Assembly: GCF_022201045.2 (NCBI RefSeq)
Contig: NC_068557.1
Span: 12,832,501 to 12,896,500, forward strand
Origin: Citrus sinensis
Taxonomy: Eukaryota; Streptophyta; Magnoliopsida; Sapindales; Rutaceae
DNA length: 64,000 nt
Direction of reading: 5' to 3'
The notes under the pieces are model-generated. The model had not been told where the DNA came from. It searched no databases and worked only from the letters and a program-made list of their open reading frames with translations. The first letter of the stretch is position 1; each line of letters begins with the position of its first letter. This document shows positions 1-12,100 of the stretch, one piece after another. A program made the translations under genes and the position numbers.

Positions 1-52
<52 letters not shown>
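1..52. repeat. (TA)n microsatellite at window edge
   Basis: An uninterrupted TA dinucleotide run starts at the window edge, so its full length is unknown. It is followed by AT-rich DNA with no coding signal. Confidence 0.95.
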
Positions 53-54
<2 letters not shown>

Positions 55-567
55 ATATTTTAGTGTATTTTTACTTATGCCTTCACTAAAAAAAACACAC
101 ATATATATGTATGTATGTACACACACTTCTCTTTTTTTTTTTATTACATGAGACTATTATTAAAACTACAACTCATATTATATGATATTACAATTAATTT
201 TTACAAATTAAATTATTATTAAAATAATTTATATCAATTTTTATGAAATACCACCTAAATTTTTATAGATGACGGGCACAACAAGGAGCATCAGTTGGGA
301 GCAAAAAGAACGGCCGAGATGAATGGCGAATGAGGGTCAACGCAGTCAAAAGATTGAGGCCGGGTCAACTTATGGAGCGGCATGCGGATCCGTCCCGGGT
401 TATGACGTAAATTGTGGATTGCAAGCTGCTGCTTCGTGCATACATAAGCTTGCTTGCATCGTCCAGTCATGCTTTAGTCAAGTGAAAGTCAACGAAAATG
501 CACAGCCTTACGGTAGAATGCAGCACACGGATTCCTAACAATTCTTCTGAATCCAAAATTGATAACA
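53..567. other. Intergenic DNA with a GC-richer island; no recognised gene
   Basis: The first 200 bases are AT-rich. From about 265 to 540 the composition becomes clearly richer in G and C and holds a 71-codon open frame (323-538, +) whose product I do not recognise. The frame starts at GCG/ATG-type context with no visible splice partners. It may be a decayed exon or chance. The island ends next to the hAT insertion, so the transposon entered this GC-richer block. Confidence 0.4.
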
Positions 568-584
568 GTTCAGCATAGGGGTGG

Positions 585-900
585 GCAAAATCGGGTTCGA
601 GTCGGGTTCGGATCAACCCGATCGGATTTCGGGTTAGTCGGGTTGGATAAAAATCGATCCGAATCCCACCCGAACTTAAAACCCGATCCGATCCGATCCG
701 AATTAAATTCGGATCGGATCGGATCGGGTTAAAAAGTCGGGTGGAGTTCGGATCGGATCGGATGCGGGTTAATTCGGATTCGGATTAAATTCGGGTTATT
801 CGGATGAATTCGGGTTAATTCGGGTCGGGTGTAATCGGATCGGATTCGGGTTAATTCGGGTTCGGATGAAATTCGGGTTATTCGGATTAATTCGGGTTAT
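585..900. repeat. Subterminal CGGGTT/CGGATC repeat array (left end of hAT)
   Basis: Dozens of short, overlapping copies of TCGGGTT, TCGGATC and their complements fill about 300 bases just inside the left terminus. A matching block lies inside the right terminus (about 4615-4780). In hAT elements such subterminal motifs are transposase binding sites; that role is inferred here. Confidence 0.85.
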
Positions 901-2502
901 AATTAATTAATTTGCCAATTTAGCAATTGGGAATCAAACGTAATTTTAATTGAGTTACTCCATTAATTATCTTTAATTAGAGGGAAGAGAGTGAAAGGGA
1001 GGAAAAAGAAATTGTATGACTTTTCATAAAATAACTTATAAATTTAGAAATTATATACATATGTTAAAATATTATTTGTTAGTGGTTTCATATTAGATTA
1101 TGAAGACCCAAATCATCACGCTAGAATTTCTCCTGTCCAAAAGTTTTTCACAATCAAAAAATGAATTATTTTTTACAAATTTTAATCTTATCCTATGGTC
1201 ATGTTTGTTCAAAATTCAAAGAAAACCTTAACAATTTGCTATGTGACACAATAATAAGTGTTAATGTCTTATAGTAAAAGATAAAACCCATTAAATTTAA
1301 TATTAAAATATAATAAATCACAAAAAAAAAACCCTCTACCGAATGGCAAAACTCAATCAGTGGACTGGAATGTGGAATCCACATTAATTTTGTCATGGGG
1401 CCACACGTTGATACTTGATACTTGATAAGGAAACATTTTTTTTCTATTTTTTTTATTCTTTTTGGCTTTTGGCCATGGGGACCTCTGGAGAAGTGGAGAT
1501 ACAACCGTTTAAAAGAAAATTTACATACACTTTGCATACACTTTATCTAATCCAAAAGACAAACACAGCAAACGTAAGGGATTGATTCATTTTCATTCTG
1601 GAAATAACAACATGAACGTGCATGTCCTTTATAAAACAAGGACATTTCTCTTCCACTCTTGTCACCTTGCTAACTAAAAAATTTCTTTCCCACCTTCCTT
1701 ATCCTCCCTCATTCATTCATCCATTCATTTCAACCAACAAAAAAAGAAAACTATTACAGAATTAAATTCAAATGATTCAAAATTAAAAATTAACACAAAG
1801 CATAAAATTAAAATTAACACAAAGTTTAAATTTAATAGTCTCCATCCAAAGCGCAATGTCCAATTCTAAAATCTAAACATTAATCTTTAGAACACAAAAT
1901 TAAACATAATTAAATAGTTTCCATTTTCCAAAACACAAATGACAAAGTTCCAAAATCCAAAACACAACAAAGTTTAAATGTAAATCTAGATCAACTTCCT
2001 CCACGGCTCCACCGTTCCTCGCAAGCACTTTGACAAATTTTAACTTCAATTTCTTCTACTCCAAGTTGAAGAATTGAAGCATATATCCCCTAGGAAAAAA
2101 TTGAAAAAATAATAGATAACCGTTTAACTACTTTCTTTAAGCCACATTACAAATAAAGGGACATTAAACACAAACACATATGCCCAATTCATGTGTGTAC
2201 TTGATTAAATATAAGAAAAAAATAAGTCAATTGTGGCTTATTTCATGGCATTCATCATCAAGTAAATTTAATAATAATCCTAATTCCTAAGTAATACCAT
2301 TCCAACAATTTCAATGTATCTAAAATAAATGAAACAATTATAAATTAAAACTATAACAACTATTGTCTATTATTATAGTGTAAATTACAACCTAAACATA
2401 TAATATGAAATTATAAATAATAATATATATTAAGAATTACCTTTCAAATATCCATAACACCCATATCAGCGCTCACTGTTTCCACCGTTGAAGCTTGTGA
2501 TC

Positions 2503-3045
2503 TTACAAACTCTTTAAAATGTAAAAAAAAAATGAAATTAGTAAGTAACTTAAGTACATATAGATGCTATTTATAAAGTTATAATACATCTTAACTTTAT
2601 AAAGTATGAGAAAAATATTACCTTCATGTAGCTCCATATGGAATATCTGCTCTTTAATATCTTCCTGAAGGTTGTAGACAGGATTAGCAAAAAGTTTAGC
2701 TTGTAACCAATTTTCGGTACATATCAATGCCTCAACCATACAAGGGGTCAAAGAACTCCGATATTCGTCAATGACGCGACGCCCTGTGCTAAAGGCAGAT
2801 TCAGATGCCACTGTGGAAACAGGAACAGCGAGGACATCCCTTGCAATTTTCTCTAATATCGAATACTTTGATCCATTAACCTTCCACCAAAGCAAAACAT
2901 TGAGCTTAAGATTGCTTGGATCTTCAACTGGGTCACTCAAATATCGTTCCACCTCAGATACTACTCTCTTGCCCTCATTCTGAACAAACACTTTCTGAGC
3001 ATACCCAAAGAAAGGGCGAGAAACTCTCTTGCCCTCATATTCCAT
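2503..3045 (-). pseudogene. hAT transposase C-terminal (hATC dimerisation) fragment
   Basis: The 180-codon frame contains the hallmark hATC core: LLWWKVNGSKYSILEKIARD, then VPVSTVASESAFSTGRRVID, then RSSLTP and ENWL. These are the tryptophan-rich and SESAFS blocks of plant Ac-like/RICESLEEPER transposases. A full transposase has about 650-700 residues; here the BED zinc finger, the DDE catalytic region and the insertion domain are missing upstream. The last 40 residues (after about 2640) look like AT-rich non-coding DNA read through. It could be a remnant kept in a non-autonomous element, or a small derived protein; no sign of domestication is visible. Confidence 0.85.
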
Positions 3046-4087
3046 AAAAGAAAACCAAGAAATTAAACTAATTATTTAATTTATAATATCTAATTATCCA
3101 TTGGCCAAAATAATATAATATTAATTACATATCCGTATCTTAAATTCTTAATTCTTATTATGCAATTAATTAAATTGATTAATTATTTATTGAAGTTGAA
3201 ACTTGAAACTACTGCAATTAAATTGGTTAATGGTTAATTTTTTGTTGATGTTGAAACTATTCTATAAATACACATATCATATGACATATACAATTATAAT
3301 TTATATTGTAACATAATATTTAATTTTAATTTTTAATCTAACATTACTATTCATACAAAAAATCAATTATTAATTAATAACAGAAAATTAATGCCAGATT
3401 ATTTTTATTTTATTGATAAAATTTAACAATATATAATTATATATAATTAACAATTTAACATACAAAATTACAATTAACATTTCTCATATAACATATAACA
3501 AATAAAAATTATAATTAATCATTAATGCATATATAATTATATAATATATACCATCTCTTAAATAACTTTAAAAGCCGGATTTGCTGTCTTGCACTCTTGC
3601 TTTGCTTATTCGGGCTTCAGCTTTCAAGCCTTCAAGTTCCAATTCCAAAACAGAGAGTGAAGAGAGTCAGAGAGACAGAGACCTTTTGAGATTGGAGGCT
3701 GGATCCGTGACCCGTGAGGCGTGACCGTGAATGGGTGTGGTGGCCGGATGTCAACACTCAACAGCCGTGACCCGTGGATGCCAATGGTGGAGACTCGAGT
3801 GGATCGGAGGCAGCTTGCTGGGTGGATCTTCAATCGGACTGAGTTATGGTGGAGTGGAGGATTCAAGGCGTGGATCCGGCGCTTGGTTGCAGTAGATCTG
3901 TAGATCGGGTCACAATCTTCGCGAATCAGGTTCGGCTTCAGTTGGGGTCGTTCTCGGAAGTGGTTGCTGGCTGCGTGTGGTGGCCGTTGAAGCTAGCTCC
4001 GTGAACTGTGCGTGTGTGTTTGCTGCGCGTGGTGAGCGACGAAGGCCATGACTCCGTGAGGCGTGAATGAGCGTGGGACAGTGGGTT

Positions 4088-4159
4088 GGCTGCTGCCTGC
4101 TTGTGCTTGACGGCTGCTGCCCGCTTGTGCTTGACGGCTGCTGCCTGCTTGTGCTTGAC
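4088..4159. repeat. Three tandem 24-bp units inside the hAT element
   Basis: Three consecutive copies of a 24-base unit beginning GGCTGCTGCC and ending TGCTTGAC. The second copy differs from the others by one base. The unit lies in the GC-rich leader-like part of the hAT element. Confidence 0.9.
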
Positions 4160-4801
4160 GGCTGCTGGTTTCAGTGATTTTTGTGTGACACTGTGACAGT
4201 GAGGGTTTGTGAATTGTGATAGTGATACCGTGAGTGAGGGTTTGTGACTGTGAGTTGTTACTTGTTACTTTGCTTAATTGCTTTGCTTGTGTTGTTTGCT
4301 TGGTGAATTATTGAATTGTTTTGTAACTTTTGTTGCGGTGAATAGTGAATACTGAATAGTTTGGAGTGAATTGACTGAATTCCTGAATTGTTTTGTTGCG
4401 GTGAATACTTTGTGAAATGTGAAATTGTGAATTACTGTAAATCCGTGAGTCTGTACTCTCTCCTGTGATCTGTATTTTGTTTCTGTGAGAGTGTGAGTTA
4501 CTGATTCAATGCATGTACTCGTGTGAGATGTGAGTGTGCCGTGTGTGTGTCTGTGTGATATTGTAAGTGTAAATCTGTAATTTTTGGCTTTTTGCCCAAG
4601 TTTTTTTTTTTTGTCTCAACCCGATCGGGTTTTCAGATCGGATCGGGTGAAACCCGATCCGATCATGATCCGATCGGGTTGAGCCAATTTCCCCCGCTCG
4701 GGTTTTGTTGACCACCCGATCCGATCCGAACCCGAAATGTTTCGGATCGGGTCGGGTCGGATCGGGTCGGGTCGGATAATTTGCCCACCCCTAGTTCAGC
4801 A

Positions 4802-5103
4802 TGGGAATCCAAAAATAGTTTCCTTGTGAACTTATTATTGATAATTTATAAAGTATGATTTTAATAAATATTGTAGTTATATTGGAGTTTATTTATAGTG
4901 CAGTACCAATTTTAATTATATATAAAATAATAAATAATTTTAATTTTAATCATATAATTATAAAAAAATACTTTATCTTAAAATAATTTCAATATAACTA
5001 AACCCTTTTAACAAATTTTAATAAATTTAGCCCCTACTTAAGCTGACCAAAATACTTTTAATGTATAAAATTGAAAAGTCAAAAGATATATATAAAAAAA
5101 AAT
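4802..5103. other. AT-rich spacer between two hAT-like elements
   Basis: AT-rich spacer with no coding, RNA or repeat signal that I can support. Confidence 0.6.
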
Positions 5104-6094
5104 TAGGGATGGCAATGGGGAGGGGAGGGGAGGGGACCGATCTCCCCGTACCCATTCTCGATATTTTGCGTATGTCCCCGTCCTCGTCAGAATTATTTGA
5201 GAGAATCCTCATCCCCTCCCCGAATAATAACAGGGGATCCCCGAGGGTCTCCGATCCCTGAATAACTAATACATTTTTTTTCAATTTTGAGTTAATCATA
5301 TTAAAATAAAAATTTCAAATAAAAGTAAAGTTCGAAATATATCTTATATTAATATCTATTACAAAAGTCACATATATTAAATTAGTAAGTAACGCAACAT
5401 GCAAGGAATACAAACTTCTTTTACAAACTATCATGAACAAATTAATAGTTTAATACAAAATTGTTACAAATAAAATCGAATTTAGATTCAAAATTAACTT
5501 TTTCAATGGTGGCGTGGGCACTTTATAAATGTGGACTATTCCCTTTACAACACAATAGTTAAATCGGAGCAAATCAAAAACAAATATTAGATTAGATTAA
5601 ATATTAAAATTGTGATTCACTGTGGGCAATTATAACATCTAAAAATAAATAAAAAATATATTTAAGTTTAAAATATTTAAAGAATATTAAAATTTAAAAA
5701 ATATATTTGGCTAATAGAATCTACTCGATCTTTTAATGTCCTAAATAAAAATTTAGGACTTTAATTAGTTAATTAGGCCTAAAAGTTTAATAATATAAAT
5801 ATTTTGATATTTTTTTATTTTTACCAATATTTATAATTTTATAATTTAAATTTTATAATTTATTTACTAGTAATTTTAAAAAATTAAAATAAAATTAAAA
5901 ATTAAAATGGGGAAATGGGTAGGGGATGAGGATTCCACCTCATCCCCTTTCCTTCCCCGAATAAGAAATTGGGTAAAAAAATTTCTCCGTTCCCTCCCCA
6001 AATAAGAAATTGGGTATAAAATTATCCTCATATCCTCCCCAAATGAAAAAAATCCCTGAAGATACTCGTCCCCGTAGAGATTTTTACCATCCCA
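5104..6094. mobile_element. Non-autonomous hAT-like element (GGGATGGCAATGGGG family)
   Basis: The left end reads TAGGGATGGCAATGGGGAGG and the right end closes with the near-inverse TTTTACCATCCCA. Flanks are A-rich (AAAAAAAT left, AAAAAAAA right), compatible with an 8-bp TSD but weak as proof. Both ends carry runs of GGGGA or TCCCC as subterminal motifs, and the centre is AT-rich without a transposase. The terminal sequence is the same type as the element at 14.3 kb, which supports a shared family. Confidence 0.7.
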
Positions 6095-6291
6095 AAAAAA
6101 AATCTTAAAGATCAAAAGATGCTAGTGTCTGACCTGCGAATGTTTCCAAGATAATTAATACTAACACCGTCAATGTATCATGGCCATATTTCATTTATCA
6201 AAACTATGACTCAATCTAAGTTAGCTAAGCTATTATTGCTTTGCTAACCGTTTCGGCTTCATCATCTCGAATCACGTCTTCTGTCTCTCTA

Positions 6292-8355
6292 ATGTCTTCC
6301 AAAATCACTTTTTCAGTTTCCCTCTTAACAATATTTCAACTACAACTTCTGCTTCCGGTATCATCATCTCTTGATTTCATTTTCAACACCAACTTCAATT
6401 CCACTAATCTCCACACATATGGCCATGCAAGAATTGAAAATTCAATCCTTGCTCTTACAAATGACACAACTTTTTCAATAGGACGAGCCTTGTACCCTTC
6501 AAAGGTGGCAACAAAGCAACCCAATTCATCTACCCCGCTTCCTTTCTCTACATCTTTCATTTTCTCCATTGCCCCTTACAAGCATCTCTTGCCTGGTCAT
6601 GGCTTTGCCTTTGTGTTCTTGCCCTTTGTTGGCATAGCTGGTGCTAGCTCGGCTCAGCATCTTGGTCTTTTCAACTTGACTAATGATGGTGATCCGGACA
6701 ATCATGTGTTTGGTGTTGAGTTTGATGTGTTCAAGAACCAAGAATTCATTGATATCAATGATAATCATGTGGGTCTTGATGTGAACTCACTTACATCTTT
6801 TGCTTCAAATATTGCAGGGTTTTGGGAGGGCAAAGAAGATGAGGGGAATTTCAAGGAGTTGAGGCTTAATAATGGTGAGAATTATCAAGTTTGGATTGAT
6901 TATGAAGATTTCAGGATTAATGTTACTCTGGCTAAGGCAGGGGCAAGAAGGCCTAACCGGGCTTTGATAAGTGAGTTCCTTAATCTTTCTGGGGTTCTTT
7001 TGGCTGAAATGCATGTGGGGTTCTCTGCAGGAACTGGGCAATTAGTTGAGAGTCATAAGATATTGGCTTGGAGCTTTAGCAATAGTAATTTTTCAATAGG
7101 GGATGCTTTGGTGACAACACATTTGCCTTCGTTTGTGCTTCCAAAAGATTCTGTGTTTCGATCAAAAGGGTTCATTTTGGGTGTCAGTGTTGGTGGTTTG
7201 TTGATAATGGGATGTGGGGTTGTGGTGTACATGGTATGCTTGAAGTGGAAAGGGAAAAAGATGAAAGATGTAGAAGAAACTGAAGATTGGGAATTGGAGT
7301 ATTGGCCGCATAGGGTTAGTTATCAAGAGATTCATGCAGCAACAAAGGGGTTCTCTGAAGAAAATGTAATTGGGCTTGGAGGAAATGGAAAGGTCTATAA
7401 AGGTCAATTGTTGGGAGTAGAAGTTGCTTTGAAGAGGATCTCTCTTGATAGTGAGCATGGGATGAGAGAATTTTTGGCCGAGGTTTCAAGTTTAGGCAGG
7501 CTGAAGCACAGAAACTTGGTTGGATTAAGAGGTTGGTGTAAAAAAGAGAAAGAAAGCTTGATCTTGATTTATGATTATATGGAGAATGGAAGTTTGGACA
7601 AATGGATTTTTGAATGTGATGAGAGCATCGCATTGAGTTGGGAGCAGAGGATTAAGGTTTTGAAAGATGTTGCTAGTGGGATATTGTATTTGTATGAGGG
7701 CTGGGAATCTAAAGTCTTGCATCGAGACATTAAGGCAAGCAATGTGTTACTTGATAAAAAGATGAATGCTAGACTAGGGGATTTTGGATTAGCTAAAATG
7801 CACCATCATGGACAAGTAGAAAGCACAACCCAAGTTATATGAACTGCTGGATACATAGCGCCAGAGGTGGTTAAAATAGGACGAGCATCAACTCGGACTG
7901 ATATATTTAGCTTTGGTGTGTTGATTCTAGAGGTGATGTCTGGTCGAAGACCTATTGAAGAAGGGAAGCGAAACTTGGTGGATAGGATGTGGAGCCTAAC
8001 AGAGAGAAGTGAATTACTTTCTGTCCTTGATGAAAGATTAAAGGCTAAGGGTGGTTATGCTGATGAAGTAGTAGAGAAAGTGCTGCATTTGGGACTGTTG
8101 TGTGCGCATCCAGAAGCAAATTCGAGGCCAACAATACGGCAAGTATTGAAGATGTTAGAGGGACAAACTGAGGGCACTGGGCTTGAAGATGAGGGAATGA
8201 ATGTGCATTTGCTTAAGAGAATTGAAACATGTGCAATGACGTCAAGCTGGAAATTTGCTGGCAGTAGAGGACACCCAACATTCAACGAAATTAACAAGAA
8301 TCGTTCTTCTTCTCCCTCTCTAAATGCCTCAGATGTTCTCCTTGAAGGCAGGTGA
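6292..8355 (+). pseudogene. L-type lectin-domain receptor kinase with in-frame TGA in the activation loop
   Basis: The single exon reads as a plasma-membrane receptor kinase of the legume-lectin class, closest in feel to clade VII. From the ATG at 6292, residues 1-28 form a signal peptide. The legume-lectin domain follows (FNFN-type start, GHGFAFVFLPF, VFGVEFDVFKN, NDNHVGLDVNS), then a transmembrane helix around 305-325. The kinase shows GLGGNGKVYKG, ALKR lysine, HRDIKASN and DFGLAK. At 7840-7842 a TGA falls where the family has Gly in the VIGTAGYIAPE segment (GGA to TGA, one base). The frame then continues cleanly to 8353-8355: GYIAPE, TDIFSFGVLILEV and the C-lobe, total 687 codons, a normal length. 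No other lesion is visible, so the stop is recent, allelic or an assembly error. A product ending there would keep lectin and membrane parts but lack the APE segment and C-lobe, and so have no kinase activity. Confidence 0.9.
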
Positions 8356-9104
8356 CAAAATGTTGATCCCAGTTTTGATGACTATTCAGTGCTTGATGCT
8401 CAAAATTGCACTGTAAATTTGCAGTTATTTTCATGAATTATACTTATTCTTTTTACAGTTGGTTGAAAGCTTGGAAGAAAGAGAGATTTGTTTCTATACA
8501 AGAAAATTCAAGTTATACTGCATAGTTGATTTTTTCCAGATTTTGTATTTGGTAGCAAGTATTAGTCGATGATCCATCATCAGAAATGAGCTTCACTTTC
8601 TAAATTTTATTTATCTACCTAGTGAAATTGATTGCAAATATATTACTTGATAGGTAATTAATTCATTGATAAGTAATAATAACAATATGGCTTTTAAAGT
8701 AACTACATTTTGAAGGCTATTATGTCAGTTAGAAGTTAAAAAATTTCTGACTTGCACTGCTCCAAATATACAGTGAATGTATTATAAATAGGCTGGGGAA
8801 AGAATTAAAAGAAAAAATTGTCACAAAATTTGATGTATTTTTATTCCACTGTTGTGTATAACAATGAGGAATATCAGTGATATGAAAAGAATTTATCCTT
8901 CAAAGACACTCACCAAATACGAAAAACATTGATGCGGGTACGGAGAAGCAGTGCTGTACATAAAACGTTACAAGCTAAATTTGATCTCTGGGCATTAGAC
9001 AGCTGAATTTTTCAGCTCTGCCACAAGAGAGGACTCTAAATTTAACTACATATCTATCCAGCTCCGGTTATATAAACTGTCTAATTGTCTGTTGCTTGCT
9101 TTTC
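8356..9104. other. 3' flanks of two convergent genes
   Basis: The lectin kinase on + and the CDK-like kinase on - converge here. The sequence is moderately AT-rich with no other coding signal. It probably contains both 3' UTRs. No clear terminator-type element can be claimed. Confidence 0.5.
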
Positions 9105-12100
9105 CTAAGCATGAGCTTTAACAGGTGTAATCTTTTCAAGTCGTGCTCGTCGAGCAAATTCTTGGATATGTTGATCATGCTCTTTCAGCAACTGATCAAC
9201 ATTGTTTGTTGGAAGTAATGGGCCAGAGACAAAAATCTTGTTTCCTCTGGGACCGCCACCATGCTGCAGCAAAATATTAACAAGAAAGTAAAGTGTTAGC
9301 TTCAATAGATGCTGAATTTTGAGATCAAAGTTGAAAAGGATGTTGCTTGAGATTTTAAGACCTTCAAACTAAAGAGAAAAGTCAAGAAACTAACCAAACT
9401 TGGTTCTGCTGTCTTCTGAATATTTTGCCTGCAATCCTGCTTTCCTGTGGAAACTAAATCTTTATAAGATCTTTGAGACCCACCAACTTGTTTCCCTACT
9501 CCTACATAGGAAGGACCAGATTTTTCACGATGATCTTCAGGCAGCACAGTTCTGCTTGCTACAAAACCAGATAATGTTGCCAAGTTGGACCTGCCTGAAA
9601 CGGCTGGAGGATCATTATATCCTTTTCCAACCTTTGCCCAGGTAGCCCCCTGAATCAATGGTCCTGAATGTGAAACTTTTGCAGTCCCATGAACCAACGG
9701 CCCAGAATTAGAAACTTTCCTCCGCTGATGCTCCAAGAAATCTTTACTTGCTTCTTTCCCAGATTGTCTTTGTTTTGTGGGGTTGATAGCATAAGCAGCC
9801 TCCTTTTGAGAAATGAACATTTCATTTTTGCTTCTTGAATTTGTGTGATGTCTTTTCTGTAATTAGAGAGGCAAAAAGTTATTGGATAGTTCAGGCCAAA
9901 AACGCAAAAATAATGATGAAAAAAAAGAGTAATCGATTTACTAAAAATAAAATGGATTAAATTCTGTACACATTCCAAAACAGAACCATCCAACACAGTA
10001 TTTTATAACAACATTCCCTATATTTTCTTTCAAGTATCAGATACAAAAGAGCTATCCTCGAACACAGAATCTTCTAAAGAAGTAACATTTTTTTATCCCT
10101 CGGTTATGCAAACTGGTAAATCAGTGAGTACCAACAGGATGTGCAAATCAATGTGCAATTTAGTAAATGCAGTCACGAAAATGCATTAGCAGCCCATAAG
10201 TAATTTTACGAGTCTGCCGTTCTCTGTTAAACACATTATGTACATAGATTTTTAAAGAAGCGATGATATCTGGATACTAATCACTTTTAGCGCAACCCAG
10301 ATTGAAACCAATGCCAAAACCAAAACCAAAATCATATTCTATACTTCCTTTAAAGTTACCTGCATTATGGATAATTCAGCATCGCGGTTAGGAGCAGGAA
10401 TTGGCAGATATTCTTTCCGCCAACTCCTATGTAGGTCACCCTTTTGGTCCCTGCCTCCTGCTACTCCGTGCCTGTAAGAATGTACGAAGTGTTTAATACA
10501 GTGAAATCCACTTGCATGGACATTTAGCCTCTCCTTGACACAATGAATAAACAAAAAATAGCAATAATTTCATAATTGGACAGAGAGAATCAATGTTCAC
10601 GTACAATACAAACAAAAGTATTAAAAGAAGGACAATAATTACTCAACAATTTTTTTTTAAAGGTAGTGGGTATGAAACCCCAAATTGATTTTTTAGCCCA
10701 TAAAGAAACTTGCTTGAAAACCATTAGTTCAAGGTCCTGAGGCTGAGTGCAATTACTCAACATGATTAGATTAAGTGCAAAGCCAGTTATTTTAATGCAT
10801 GCATGATGCATCCAACCTTTTTGTTCAAGATTTCATCATATCTGGTGCCTATCATAGTTGTTTGCATTGATTGTGTCATAGAAAACAACAGAATTTGAGT
10901 TGATGACCATCTACTACTCTATGGCACCAAACTTCAGGATCCCCATAATTTATACACTACAGAAACAAAATATCATACGGTTTCTTCTCTAAAAATAAAT
11001 GCTATTACTTTAAAGCAAGATACTAATCTTCAACTGAAAGCTAAAAGTTATGTTGATTCTTAATGCGATTAAATTATAACATGTACCTTCTAGATTCTTC
11101 ATCTCGCAACTTAGCATCAATCTCTTTGCTTGGAGGATACTTTGGCAAATTTGATGGATTACAAGCAAGTGGTTGTGTTGTAAAGAACTGTTAAAAAAAA
11201 AATTCACAAAATCAAGCTTAATAAGTCTCATTGTAGGCAAAAGACAATAGAACTGGGTGGAATCTTGGTAAATTCTCCTACAAAAAAAATTAATTGAAAA
11301 AATAAAGGCAATAAAATCATTAACCCAATGGAACAGGTCAAGTACGAGTTGCCCATAGTAAATTGGAAACAGAAAAATTGGGCAGAGGATAATTGGAAAA
11401 GAGAAGTATAAGGAGTTTAAAAGAATATATAACACCTCAGTAAGAAGACAATTCCCAGCTCATGGAATGGCCATTGTTCCATACCTTTCTAAGGTTTATC
11501 TGTTTCCTTTGGATCATTACTCAAAGAGAAGCTGCCACTTATAATGTTCCATAAAGCAATTTTTCAGATTATACTCTATTACCATCCCAAAAAAGATAAT
11601 CAGCATACCTCACTGTTAAGAGCAAGTGTTGCAGTTCCTCTATGAGCAGGATCTATGGACATTAAGGTCTCCATAAGCCCCAAAGCACTTGCAGGAAAAT
11701 CTTTAAATGTTTCTGCAATACGCCGTCTATATGGTTGTACAGGCTTGAACACTGTTGAATGGCGTAATTTTGATTTTCTCCAGTAATCCTCAGACGGTGA
11801 TCCACATAGCTTGAAGATCCTGTGCAACTGCTCAACCTACAAAAGTATACATTATTTCACTTAAAAGAGTCATTCATATGGACATAACCTCATTTCCATG
11901 AATTTTCAACTGCCAACAACCCTCAAAAGTTAAAATAAATATAACCCTCAATTAGCCATTGCATAGGTTCCATGTAATAAAGGTAGTAAAGGGAAAGGTA
12001 CCTCTGTTTTCCCAGGTAATACAGGCTTCCCAGAAAATAATTCCCCAAGTATGCAACCGGTACTCCACAAGTCCACTGCAGCTCCATAGTGAGACGCTCC

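Larger units (their letters stand above)
576..4793 (-). mobile_element. hAT-superfamily DNA transposon, internally deleted
   Basis: The element begins TAGGGGTGGGCAAA and ends with its inverse TTTGCCCACCCCTA. It is flanked on both sides by the perfect 8-bp duplication GTTCAGCA (568-575 and 4794-4801), the TSD size expected of hAT elements. Both subterminal regions are packed with CGGGT/CGGATC motifs, a usual arrangement for transposase binding. The only recognisable coding remnant is the C-terminal dimerisation domain of a hAT transposase on the minus strand near the middle. The zinc-finger and catalytic parts that should precede it are absent: AT-rich filler lies there instead. The copy is therefore non-autonomous. 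A GC-rich, TG-rich block at 3.6-4.6 kb lies upstream of the transposase remnant and could be its old leader. Confidence 0.92.
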
